NCBI GenBank assembly: GCA_002786385.1
Contig: PGCN01000007.1
Coordinates: 310,001 to 374,000 of the forward strand
DNA from: Flavobacterium sp. FEMGT703F
GTDB lineage: Bacteria > Bacteroidota > Bacteroidia > Flavobacteriales > Flavobacteriaceae
Direction: 5' to 3'
Length of the DNA: 64,000 nucleotides
Below the pieces are notes generated by a model that was not told the origin of the DNA, did not search any database, and was given only the letters and a program-made list of their open reading frames with translations. The translations under genes and the position numbers were made by a program. Shown here in pieces: positions 25,811 through 32,825 of the stretch (its first letter is position 1; the number at the start of each line of letters is the position of its first letter).

Positions 25811-26406
25811 ACCTATGTAGTTTTAAAAATTACAATACAAAACCACAATCTATTCAATAAGGCTTAATTAGATTGTAGCTTTCCAATAAAACGTGGTGGT
25901 ATTTGAGAGTTGGAAAGAATAGAATAAATTTATACAAAGTATTTTATATCAATAGATTAATTATTGAAATTTTACACTTTACCGATTAAAAAATGTCTTT
26001 AGTCGGCAAAAACCTATTGAAAAAATTGCAACACTATCCCAATGAAAGATAAATGGAATACATATTGATCCAAATCAATACATTTTAATCTGTATTAACT
26101 TGGATTGTGATTTTAGATGAACAGCCAAATAATTCAATTGTATCAATCCAAATTGACTTATCTATTGAATTTCAAATCCCGATTGATAAGTAATCATCGT
26201 GTCCTTTTTTATAAACTCCAAATCTTGGTTTTGGTACTTGATATTTTTAATAAAAGTAGACTGCAAACTCTAGGTCATTTAATGTATTCTTGATATTCAA
26301 CTCGAAGATCTCCAAACGCTTCTTGAGCACTATTCCATCATTAGTTCGTAAAACTTCGTAATTAATCTGGGGATTAGCTGCGCTGTTCCCATAAAGGGAT
26401 ACCTGA

Positions 26407-26473
26407 GCAAAGCAAAACCTTAACGCCTTTTTCAAAGGCGTTAAGGTTTTTTGTTTCCAAAAAATGCTCACAC
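26407..26473 (+). repeat. Terminator-containing repeat, copy 1
   Basis: GAGCAAAGCAAAACC, then the hairpin CCTTAACGCC / GGCGTTAAGG, then TTTTTTGTTTCCAAAAAATGCTCA. It is about 80% identical to the copy at 26551-26612. Confidence 0.75.
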
Positions 26474-26550
26474 GAGCAAAGCGACTGCCGAAGGAAATAC
26501 AAGTAAACCAGTTAAGGGATTACCTAGGGTGATCCCAGTGGGAGAACCTT

Positions 26551-26612
26551 GCAAAGCAAAAACCTTAACGCCTTTGAAAAGGCGTTGGTTTTTTGTTTCC
26601 AAAAAATGCTCA
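26551..26612 (+). repeat. Terminator-containing repeat, copy 2
   Basis: The same order as copy 1 (GCAAAGC, AACGCC / GGCGTT hairpin, T-run, GTTTCCAAAAAATGCTCA). The GTTTCCAAAAAATGC end then forms a further inverted repeat with GCATTTTTTGGAAAC at 26628-26642. Confidence 0.75.
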
Positions 26613-26641
26613 AAAGTAAACTTTTGGCATTTTTTGGAAAC

Positions 26642-26672
26642 AAAAAACCCGAAACTCTCGTTTCGGGTTTTT
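26642..26672. terminator. Strong hairpin terminator beside the left attachment site
   Basis: AAAAAACCCGAAA / TTTCGGGTTTTT with a CTCTCG loop. It lies 5 bp from the tRNA-Ser-like 13-mer, the same arrangement as the hairpin beside the right 13-mer. Confidence 0.8.
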
Positions 26673-26676
26673 CTTT

Positions 26677-26689
26677 GCGGAGAAAGAGG
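26677..26689 (-). repeat. Left attachment core (tRNA-Ser 3'-end-like 13-mer)
   Basis: GCGGAGAAAGAGG, identical to 36322-36334. The sequence to its right does not continue into a tRNA. Confidence 0.7.
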
Positions 26690-26748
26690 TTCTTTCTTAT
26701 ATCGCTTCAAGCCAATGTTTTCAATACTTTACAGAGCTATACTTTACT

Positions 26749-26772
26749 AGGGTACCAACGAGGGTACCAACC
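26749..26772 (+). repeat. Left arm-type integrase repeats
   Basis: AGGGTACCAA occurs twice (GGTACC at 26751 and 26763), 12 bp apart and in the same orientation. It lies 60-85 bp inside the left core and matches the pair near the right end. Confidence 0.65.
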
Positions 26773-26832
26773 GAACTAGAACTTTCAATAGAGTTGGTTA
26801 TACTGCAAATGTACAATTATTTGGTTCAAAAA

Positions 26833-26859
26833 AAAACCTAAGTAAGTTACTTAGGTTTT
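26833..26859 (-). terminator. Terminator of the 26882-27778 gene pair
   Basis: A perfect 13-bp stem, AAAACCTAAGTAA / TTACTTAGGTTTT around a single G, 23 bp after the stop. T-rich on both strands. Confidence 0.8.
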
Positions 26860-26881
26860 CTTTGGTCTTATCTCTAAACTT

Positions 26882-27550
26882 TTAAACTTTGCTCCAGACG
26901 TCTTTGACCTCTTGGCAAATTACTTCTATATTATTGATTTCACTATCAATAATTCTGGGAGCGTTCACAATTCTGCTGCCAAAAATGTCTATTGCTAAAC
27001 ATAATTCGGGCATAACAACATACTCTTCGTTATCAAATACCTCATCTAAATACATGTAAATAGTACTTGCGATAAAGCGTAATTGATTATTATCAAACAC
27101 ATTGCTCTTAGAAATATGGATTTTTACAGCCCCGACATAAGTGACGTCATCAATAATAGCTTTTATTATTATGTCGGGTGACACAATAACTTCAACACCT
27201 TTTATTTTTATTGACTTAGATTCGGTCTTAATCACTTCATAATTAATACCGTTTAGAACGTTTGGCAGCTTCATGTGAAGGAACCGTTCCATTGCCTCAA
27301 GAGATACTTGACGGTCATTAATTTGTCGGGGCTTAGTTGGTATTTTAGCTTTAAGCTGATTTATACCTTCTAAAATAGGAGTTACATCACCTTTTTTTGC
27401 TAGAGTAGATTTCATTCTAGCTCTTGCAAGTTGATACCATGATACTTTAAAAGTATCTGGCTTCTTTTGGTTTTGTATAATGCTTCTTCGTTTTGCATCT
27501 GATGCAATCGAGAAGTCCGCTAATGGGTTAATAGATATTGTATAATTCAT
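26882..27550 (-). CDS. Unknown protein paired with DUF2188 gene
   Basis: A 222-residue soluble protein I cannot assign. A central region reads VIVSPDIIIKAIIDD and then VGAVKIHISKSNVFD. This looks like the Asp strand and K-containing strand of a PD-(D/E)XK-type fold, but the usual acidic residue before the Lys is missing. It starts 3 bp after the DUF2188 stop and ends at a strong terminator, so the two form a unit at the left edge of the mobile element, a typical cargo position. Confidence 0.5.
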   Translation of the reverse strand: MNYTISINPLADFSIASDAKRRSIIQNQKKPDTFKVSWYQLARARMKSTLAKKGDVTPILEGINQLKAKIPTKPRQINDRQVSLEAMERFLHMKLPNVLNGINYEVIKTESKSIKIKGVEVIVSPDIIIKAIIDDVTYVGAVKIHISKSNVFDNNQLRFIASTIYMYLDEVFDNEEYVVMPELCLAIDIFGSRIVNAPRIIDSEINNIEVICQEVKDVWSKV

Positions 27551-27553
27551 ATC

Positions 27554-27778
27554 TTATCCTTTAGGCGGGTATTGGTCATTACCATAAGAGTTTTTCTCTC
27601 TTATTTTACCATCTCTACCGTGAATGATAAGTTCTGACTGATTATTCTTTGCAATTGATTTTCCACGTTCAATTGCTTCTTGTTGTGTGTCGGTAACCTT
27701 TACCGACTTTGTGCTGTTTTCAGTTTTAACTGCCCAGCGGTCATTTTGAGTTCTAATTACATGTACGTTTTTCGCCAT
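27554..27778 (-). CDS. DUF2188 domain protein
   Basis: A 74-residue basic protein matching the whole short DUF2188 domain: NVHVIRTQNDRWAVKTENSTK, then QQEAIERGKSIAKNNQSELIIHGRDGKI, and a YGNDQYPPKG tail. The ATG at 27778 starts the domain, and the upstream in-frame extension overlaps a divergent promoter. The domain is often found in mobile or defence contexts, but its function is not known to me. Confidence 0.75.
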   Translation of the reverse strand: MAKNVHVIRTQNDRWAVKTENSTKSVKVTDTQQEAIERGKSIAKNNQSELIIHGRDGKIREKNSYGNDQYPPKG

Positions 27779-27823
27779 TTTTTTGTAATTTAAAGTGTTA
27801 ATAAAAAAAAACTTGAAAAATAT

Positions 27824-27853
27824 TTGCATGTTAGATTAGAATTTATACATTTG
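27824..27853 (+). promoter_or_regulatory. Consensus promoter with no downstream protein gene
   Basis: TTG at 27824-27826, exactly 19 bp, then TACATTTG at 27846-27853. It is a full match to the Bacteroidota promoter consensus, directed rightwards, away from the DUF2188 gene and against the minus-strand genes beyond. Confidence 0.65.
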
Positions 27854-27857
27854 CACT

Positions 27858-28009
27858 AGTCAAAACGCATAGTATATTTTACTATACTAACATCAATATT
27901 CTTCTGGTCGAGATAAGACCTAAGTTAATTTACCATCAAAAATAGTGCCATGGTGCAGTTTTTTTTGATGGAATAAAAAAAACTGCCTACTTGGCAGTTA
28001 TTTCTTTTT
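27858..28009 (+). ncRNA. Predicted ~150-nt structured small RNA
   Basis: Starts about 5 nt after the -7 box and ends in a hairpin with T-run. Helices visible along it are AGTATA / TATACT (~27870-27888), GGTC / GACC (~27906-27920), CCATCAAAAA (27933-27942) / TTTTTGATGG (27962-27971), and the terminator AACTGCC / GGCAGTT (27981-27999) followed by TTTCTTTTT. No frame longer than a few codons exists on this strand. It could be a regulator, an antisense or antitoxin-type RNA, or a plasmid-like copy-control RNA. Its existence is prediction only. Confidence 0.5.
27973..28009. terminator. Bidirectional terminator
   Basis: AACTGCC / GGCAGTT with a 5-nt loop. T-rich on the plus side (TTTCTTTTT) and eight T residues on the minus side, so it can also end the minus-strand recombinase/53-residue gene unit. 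Confidence 0.8.
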
Positions 28010-28117
28010 AATCCCGTCATGTTTTTTAAATAATTCTATAATGTCATGTTGTATTTGGCAGTTTGTCATTCTTTTACATTACAATAGACACTAATTATTA
28101 TTACATCTGCAATAATC

Positions 28118-28279
28118 TCATTGCCTATCAATAGAGTAATACTTCCCGTTTACTAGAAGAGCTTTAACACCCATCTTTAAACATATACGCTTCACTTCCG
28201 CTGATGTTAGTTTATCAGCGGCATTAACTTTAAAACGATATTCCGTTTTATCTTCTTGGTGTACGATTTTGATTTGCAT
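28118..28279 (-). CDS. Small 53-residue protein downstream of the minimal recombinase
   Basis: The ATG at 28279 follows the recombinase stop by 8 bp. The product reads MQIKIVHQEDKTEYRFKVN, then a segment with LTSAEVKRICLKMGVKALLVN and GKYYSIDRQ at the end. It is a compact alpha/beta-looking peptide with no membrane segment. The spacing and a terminator ~110 bp later support it as a real gene. Function unknown; it may partner the recombinase, for example as a directionality factor (inference). Confidence 0.55.
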   Translation of the reverse strand: MQIKIVHQEDKTEYRFKVNAADKLTSAEVKRICLKMGVKALLVNGKYYSIDRQ

Positions 28280-28287
28280 GGTATTAA

Positions 28288-28851
28288 TTATAAACTCATG
28301 TAAATATCGTCTAGCTCTTCTTGTCTTATCCCCAAGTATCTTTTGGTTATCGCTGGTGATGAGTGATTGAATAGCTCACTAAGATATAACAACGCTTTGT
28401 CGGTCTCGTTGTTGTTAGACCATACTTGACGACCAAAAGTCTTTCTAAGGCTGTGTGTTGATACCGCCAATGACTTAGAACCAAACATTTCTTTTAACTT
28501 ACGGTTGACGTATTGTTTACTGAATACCGTGTTTTGGTTTGATGTGAACACATAACCCTCGATGTTTGGGTTTCTTTCTTTAAGTAGTTTAAAAGCGGTC
28601 TTAACGTTGTCATTTAATTTGATAACACGTTTTTTATTCGTCTTAGATTCCACCAACGAAATTGAATCACTATTTAGGTCTTCTACTTTTAGTCTTAGAA
28701 TGTCGGAGATTCTTAAACCTGTGTTGATACCAAACACAACCAAGAACCCTAGTTTATAGTTGCTGTCGGTTTTAATGATTTTCATTGCTTTGTTTAGCGT
28801 TGCATCAAAATTTAAGTAGTCGCTGGTCGTTACGGAATTTTTTAAGCTCAT
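28288..28851 (-). CDS. Minimal tyrosine recombinase (catalytic domain only)
   Basis: A 187-residue integrase-fold protein with the complete catalytic set: Arg in INTGLRISDIL, Lys in ESKTNKKRV, HSLRKTFG, His in LFNHSSPAI and Tyr in TKRYLGI. It has almost no N-terminal core-binding domain, unlike the 414-residue integrase at the right end. Such short recombinases include XerH-like, integrase-of-plasmid and invertase-type enzymes. Its start region is flanked by GTGAAACT inverted repeats that could be its own sites or operators. The ATG at 28851 is chosen since the upstream extension is low-complexity. Confidence 0.75.
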   Translation of the reverse strand: MSLKNSVTTSDYLNFDATLNKAMKIIKTDSNYKLGFLVVFGINTGLRISDILRLKVEDLNSDSISLVESKTNKKRVIKLNDNVKTAFKLLKERNPNIEGYVFTSNQNTVFSKQYVNRKLKEMFGSKSLAVSTHSLRKTFGRQVWSNNNETDKALLYLSELFNHSSPAITKRYLGIRQEELDDIYMSL

Positions 28852-28891
28852 GGCGTATAGTTTTTTATTTGATGTAAAAGTAATAATAAAA

Positions 28892-28929
28892 AGTTTCACA
28901 AACAAACTAAAAACAACAAAAGTGAAACT
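28892..28929. promoter_or_regulatory. AGTTTCAC ... GTGAAACT inverted repeat upstream of the minimal recombinase
   Basis: Eight-bp perfect arms at 28892-28899 and 28922-28929 are separated by 22 bp of AT-rich DNA, within 80 bp of the recombinase start. The same 8-mer pair recurs at 28997-29004 and 29016-29023. Confidence 0.55.
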
Positions 28930-28989
28930 ATTTTTTAATCATAATTACCCAAAATCACGTTAGCCCTTTGTTTATAAGGGTTTAGCTAA

Positions 28990-29030
28990 AATCAAAAGTT
29001 TCACTATTGTTAGAAGTGAAACTTTTGATT
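28990..29030 (-). terminator. Hairpin after the type IIG R-M gene
   Basis: Perfect 16-bp arms, AATCAAAAGTTTCACT / AGTGAAACTTTTGATT, with a 9-nt loop, 12 bp after the R-M stop. It contains another AGTTTCAC/GTGAAACT pair, so it may double as a protein-binding site. Confidence 0.6.
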
Positions 29031-29042
29031 AAATCTTGAAAA

Positions 29043-32000
29043 TTATTTCAATAGTAAATCTATTACGTCTTGCTCTTCACTTGAAATATTATAAATCTTA
29101 TAGACAAGTTTATCAATTTCGGCAGCTACACTTTTTGAATAGTTAAGATAAAATTCTTTATCGTGGTCATTATCTGCTTCATGTTCTTGAATTATAGCTT
29201 TAATAATTTTATCAACCAACGAAATCATTTGTATTTCAAGTTCTTTATCTTTTGTTTTATGAATAGGAATATCTAAAATAGGTTCTTTATCAACTTGAAA
29301 AATATCACCTTGCATTTTACCTTTTTTCAATAACCAGAATTTAATCATTTTGGAATTTAAAATACCAGTCAGGTATTTTAGATTAATTCTTTTAGATTTG
29401 ATGATATTATATGATTGTAAAACATAAGTATCTTCATTTGAGTAAGTGAAAGTTGGCTCTATACATTTCCTTAATGATAATATTCGTTCATCTTTGAAAA
29501 AAGCTTCATTTCTAGCACGGTGTAAACCATAAGGTTTATTATCCGATGTAATAATTGTTTTGAATTTATCCAAGTGATTTTTGATATTTGGATAACCTTC
29601 AATTCTACTTATATTTTTGAATGTTGAATCTGTATATATTACATTTAGGTGATTCTTTTTTACAGAACAATATTTTACCAATTCAGAAGATGTATAAAGA
29701 GGTTTTATAATTTTCATTTCTTCTTTTGAAAACTCTTTTTTCTTTAGTTCATCATTTGTTAGGATAAATATACCATCATTTTTATTATAACCTTGACCCA
29801 ATAAATCAGCGTTTTTTTGGTTCAAACAATCTTGAGGTGTAACTATACCTTGTGCAACTTCTTTTTTACCATCTAATTTGAAATTACTTGATTTTGCAAT
29901 TTTATCAAGTATTAATTTATCATCCTCACTATCAAATTTCAAAAATTTATTTATCAATGTCTTTCTTTTGATTGTTGGATATAAAGTAATTGAAACATTA
30001 TTTGAACCTTCAATCAGTTCTTTTTGAATGACATCTTCTTTAGCTTTCTTGACTGTAAATGTTTGATTTTTGAAGGTATAATTATCCGTTTTATTATCTT
30101 TTTGAAGTATCATTATCATTGTTTGAATAGATGCTTCTGAAAAGACCATATAAGACCCAAAATCAATCAATTCAATAATTTTTGAATCTTGAATTACTTT
30201 ATTTCTCATGATACTTGCCCCAGAATTACTAACCCAGTTATTTGGGATGATAAATCCCAGTAATCCTTTAGGCATTAATAAATCTAACCCATAGCAAGTA
30301 AAGAAATACCATAAGTCCATTTTACCTTGATAGTACTTTTCAAGTTTACCAAGTCTTACGGAATCAAAGATTTCTTTGCTGGTATATTCTTTTACATAAG
30401 GTGGGTTTCCAACAATTGCTGTAAATCCTTCACTTTTGCTATTAAATACCCTTGGAAACGCTGTTTTGTAATCAAATGGGTTATATCTACGTCTTTCTTC
30501 TTTACCAAAATCAAGTATAGAATCCATTATTTCAAAACCAATCAATGAATTACCACACTTGATATTACCTGTTAAATCTGGGAGTATTTTTGCTGCAAAT
30601 AACACTTGCATATCATTTGCTGTACTTGTGGTTTCATCTTCAAGCATCTTTAAAAACAAAGATAATTGGGTTACTTCGGTTGCTTGAAGGTCAATATCAA
30701 CACCGTAAATATTATTTAATAATATATTTTGCTTCTGGTTAATGGTTAAAATCCACTTACCAGATTCAGCATCATATTTACAACCATCTTTTTTTGCTTC
30801 ATCAACATTTGAATTATAATAATTCAAATGATAATCAAGTAAATAATCGAATACCCCAATTAAGAAAGAACCAGAGCCGCAAGATATATCAGCAAAAGAT
30901 AATTTAGCAATATCTTTGGGTTTTTTATCTTCTATATGTTTACCAACAGTATCTTTTACAATGTAATCAACAACGTATTTTGGAGTGTAGAAGACCCCAC
31001 CAGCTTTTCTTACTTCTGGTTTTTCAACAATCTTACATAAACCACCATCAACTTCAATAATTTTCCCTAAAAATCGTTCATAAATATTGCCTAAAATATG
31101 AATAGGTATATAGTTGAAATCATAAGGAGTGTTGGTGTGGTCAAGTTCTAAACAAATATCTCTAAATATACCTTCATCTGCACCCAAAAATGAATCTTTA
31201 TCAATGAAGTTAGGTTTAAATACTATACCATTATATTTTGCATCTAGTCTTTTTGATTCAGATATAAATTTTTGCCAAGGGTGTTTGTGAATGCCTATAT
31301 CGTGTAAAATATTTTCTGGTTCAATTGCTTTATCTTCAAGAAAACGCATAAATACAATTCTATCTACAACCTTTTGTGTTGCTTCTGTCAATTGATACTT
31401 ATCAAGGTCGTTGTTGTTATTATATAACGCTTGTGCAATCTTATATCTAACAGAATCAATATAGTTTAAGAAACTTACATCAATACTTAAATAACGACCC
31501 CCGAAAAGTTTTAATTGCTTATCTGAACCTTTTGGTTTTGGTAATTCTTCAATGTATGTTTCAAGATTACCTGCCTCAACCGCTTCACGTGAAAATAGCC
31601 AATACAACCTTTCAAAAACTTCAAAATCTTTTAGTTCTTGGTAATGAAAATATTCAATTTGGTTTCTTAAAATTGTATCGAAATCTGGGATGTTACGACA
31701 ATCTATAATAACAAACTCTTGGAAATCGGTTAATACAGAAATACCAGTTCCAGCATTCCAACCGTATTTTGCAGTTTGAAAATAATCATCCTTATTTTCT
31801 TTTAAAGCCCTTGAGGGTTTCTTTGCTTCAACAAAAAATTTAACTTGTTTATAATCTGGTGCTAAAAAAAAAGCATAATCTGCACGCTTTTGACCTAAAC
31901 CACCATCTTGTTTTTGTGCTTTTTCAATCTTAACTTCTTGTTGAAATGGGTTCTTTTGTCTATTGTGATAGACATCCCAACCCAAAGCATCCCAAAATTT

Positions 32001-32129
32001 ATCAATAAATCCAGTCCTAACTTCTGATTCTTGATATTTTGGTGATAAATAATAATTTTCATTTTCTTGAAAATCATCAATTAATGCAAGAACTTTTAAA
32101 TGTGATTCTTTAATATTTGTTACCACCAT
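29043..32129 (-). CDS. Type IIG (Eco57I-like) restriction-modification enzyme
   Basis: A 1028-residue single-chain restriction-modification protein. The N-terminal PD-(D/E)XK nuclease shows Asp84 (KRADYAFF) and Glu101-x-Lys103 (FFVEAKKPSR). The N6-adenine methylase core has motif I DISCGSGSF at 414-422 and motif IV NPPY at 575-578. The C-terminal ~350 residues form a TaqI-like target-recognition domain. It modifies host DNA and cuts unmodified incoming DNA; the recognition site cannot be deduced. It is cargo of the integrative element, bounded by a 40-bp palindrome upstream and a hairpin downstream, so it is probably transcribed alone. Confidence 0.9.
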   Translation of the reverse strand: MVVTNIKESHLKVLALIDDFQENENYYLSPKYQESEVRTGFIDKFWDALGWDVYHNRQKNPFQQEVKIEKAQKQDGGLGQKRADYAFFLAPDYKQVKFFVEAKKPSRALKENKDDYFQTAKYGWNAGTGISVLTDFQEFVIIDCRNIPDFDTILRNQIEYFHYQELKDFEVFERLYWLFSREAVEAGNLETYIEELPKPKGSDKQLKLFGGRYLSIDVSFLNYIDSVRYKIAQALYNNNNDLDKYQLTEATQKVVDRIVFMRFLEDKAIEPENILHDIGIHKHPWQKFISESKRLDAKYNGIVFKPNFIDKDSFLGADEGIFRDICLELDHTNTPYDFNYIPIHILGNIYERFLGKIIEVDGGLCKIVEKPEVRKAGGVFYTPKYVVDYIVKDTVGKHIEDKKPKDIAKLSFADISCGSGSFLIGVFDYLLDYHLNYYNSNVDEAKKDGCKYDAESGKWILTINQKQNILLNNIYGVDIDLQATEVTQLSLFLKMLEDETTSTANDMQVLFAAKILPDLTGNIKCGNSLIGFEIMDSILDFGKEERRRYNPFDYKTAFPRVFNSKSEGFTAIVGNPPYVKEYTSKEIFDSVRLGKLEKYYQGKMDLWYFFTCYGLDLLMPKGLLGFIIPNNWVSNSGASIMRNKVIQDSKIIELIDFGSYMVFSEASIQTMIMILQKDNKTDNYTFKNQTFTVKKAKEDVIQKELIEGSNNVSITLYPTIKRKTLINKFLKFDSEDDKLILDKIAKSSNFKLDGKKEVAQGIVTPQDCLNQKNADLLGQGYNKNDGIFILTNDELKKKEFSKEEMKIIKPLYTSSELVKYCSVKKNHLNVIYTDSTFKNISRIEGYPNIKNHLDKFKTIITSDNKPYGLHRARNEAFFKDERILSLRKCIEPTFTYSNEDTYVLQSYNIIKSKRINLKYLTGILNSKMIKFWLLKKGKMQGDIFQVDKEPILDIPIHKTKDKELEIQMISLVDKIIKAIIQEHEADNDHDKEFYLNYSKSVAAEIDKLVYKIYNISSEEQDVIDLLLK

Positions 32130-32454
32130 GAAATTTATATTTCAGCTAAAATAGGAAAAAGTTTCTTTGTAAAATAATAAAGCAAGTCGATCGACTTGCT
32201 TTATTATTTTTATTGAAACACTTCACGGACTATATAGAAGAAATCTTTGTTTCTGATTGCTTAAAGAACTAAAATAACTTTACCTCATCAGAATAAAAGT
32301 TTGTGCGTGTATAAAGATAAAGTACATTACAAATCTGAAAAAAATTCTAAAAAAATCTAAAAATATTTTTTAAATCCAATCATAGTAACATATTTCCGAT
32401 TCCATTTTCTTAATTAATGGTCAAGCTATCAGTCAATAAATCCTATACATAGTA
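32130..32454. other. Intergenic region upstream of the R-M gene
   Basis: Contains the R-M leader (no strict TAnnTTTG box), the 40-bp palindrome and an AT-rich stretch to 32454. No gene seen. Confidence 0.6.
32171..32210. terminator. Perfect 40-bp palindrome
   Basis: Arms of 20 bp run into a GTCGATCGAC centre with no mismatch, A/T-rich at both ends. It is placed between the 51-residue gene and the R-M start and probably terminates the HUH operon. A perfect palindrome this long could also be a protein-binding or replication-related structure. Confidence 0.65.
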
Positions 32455-32610
32455 TCACCCCAGTTGCTCAATACGCTTTTTGATGTCTTCAATCTCTTTC
32501 TGTAGTTGTAGCTTTCTAAGCCGCTTCTGTAACTGTTGTTTTTTGATTGGGTCATTTTCAACATTAACCTGTGTTTGAGCTATGGTTATTTTATCCTGTA
32601 TATCGCTCAT
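32455..32610 (-). CDS. Small 51-residue coiled-coil protein
   Basis: Starts at the ATG at 32610, which overlaps the end of the 69-residue gene by 20 bp. Composition is Gln/Lys/Glu/Leu-rich with heptad-like spacing (QQLQKRLRKLQLQKEIEDIKK), predicting one long amphipathic helix or coiled coil. It is third in the HUH gene operon. Function unknown. Confidence 0.5.
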   Translation of the reverse strand: MSDIQDKITIAQTQVNVENDPIKKQQLQKRLRKLQLQKEIEDIKKRIEQLG

Positions 32611-32800
32611 CATTCATACGGTTTGTAAAACATTCCTCTTTAAAGAGTTCATCTAGCTGGTTATTTCTTTTAAGCAATTTATATTCTTCAAATAAATGCC
32701 AATCATCAAATCTAGCGTTTTCTTCATACTGTCTTGATACATAAATTATCAATAATTCTTTCAGCATCGGGCTGTGGTTTAAGTCTGTTACTTCTTCCAT
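32591..32800 (-). CDS. Small acidic 69-residue protein
   Basis: MEEVTDLNHSPMLKELLIIY followed by an acidic, aromatic-rich helix region (ENARFDDWHLFEEYKLLKR). No recognised domain. It starts 25 bp after the HUH gene stop and overlaps the 51-residue gene, so it belongs to the same operon. Confidence 0.5.
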   Translation of the reverse strand: MEEVTDLNHSPMLKELLIIYVSRQYEENARFDDWHLFEEYKLLKRNNQLDELFKEECFTNRMNDERYTG

Positions 32801-32825
32801 TTTTTCTTTTTTTTTAATTTGTTAG

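Larger units (their letters stand above)
25811..26676. other. Gene-free AT-rich region left of the integrative element
   Basis: No convincing gene on either strand. Short frames here are broken or composed of terminator-like repeats. It contains AT-rich DNA to ~26380, then two diverged copies of a terminator-like repeat and a strong hairpin next to the left attachment site. Confidence 0.7.

Noticed and set aside
26247..26779. Overlapping short frames on both strands
   Set aside because: They run through duplicated terminator hairpins and the attachment core and have low-complexity, non-protein-like composition.
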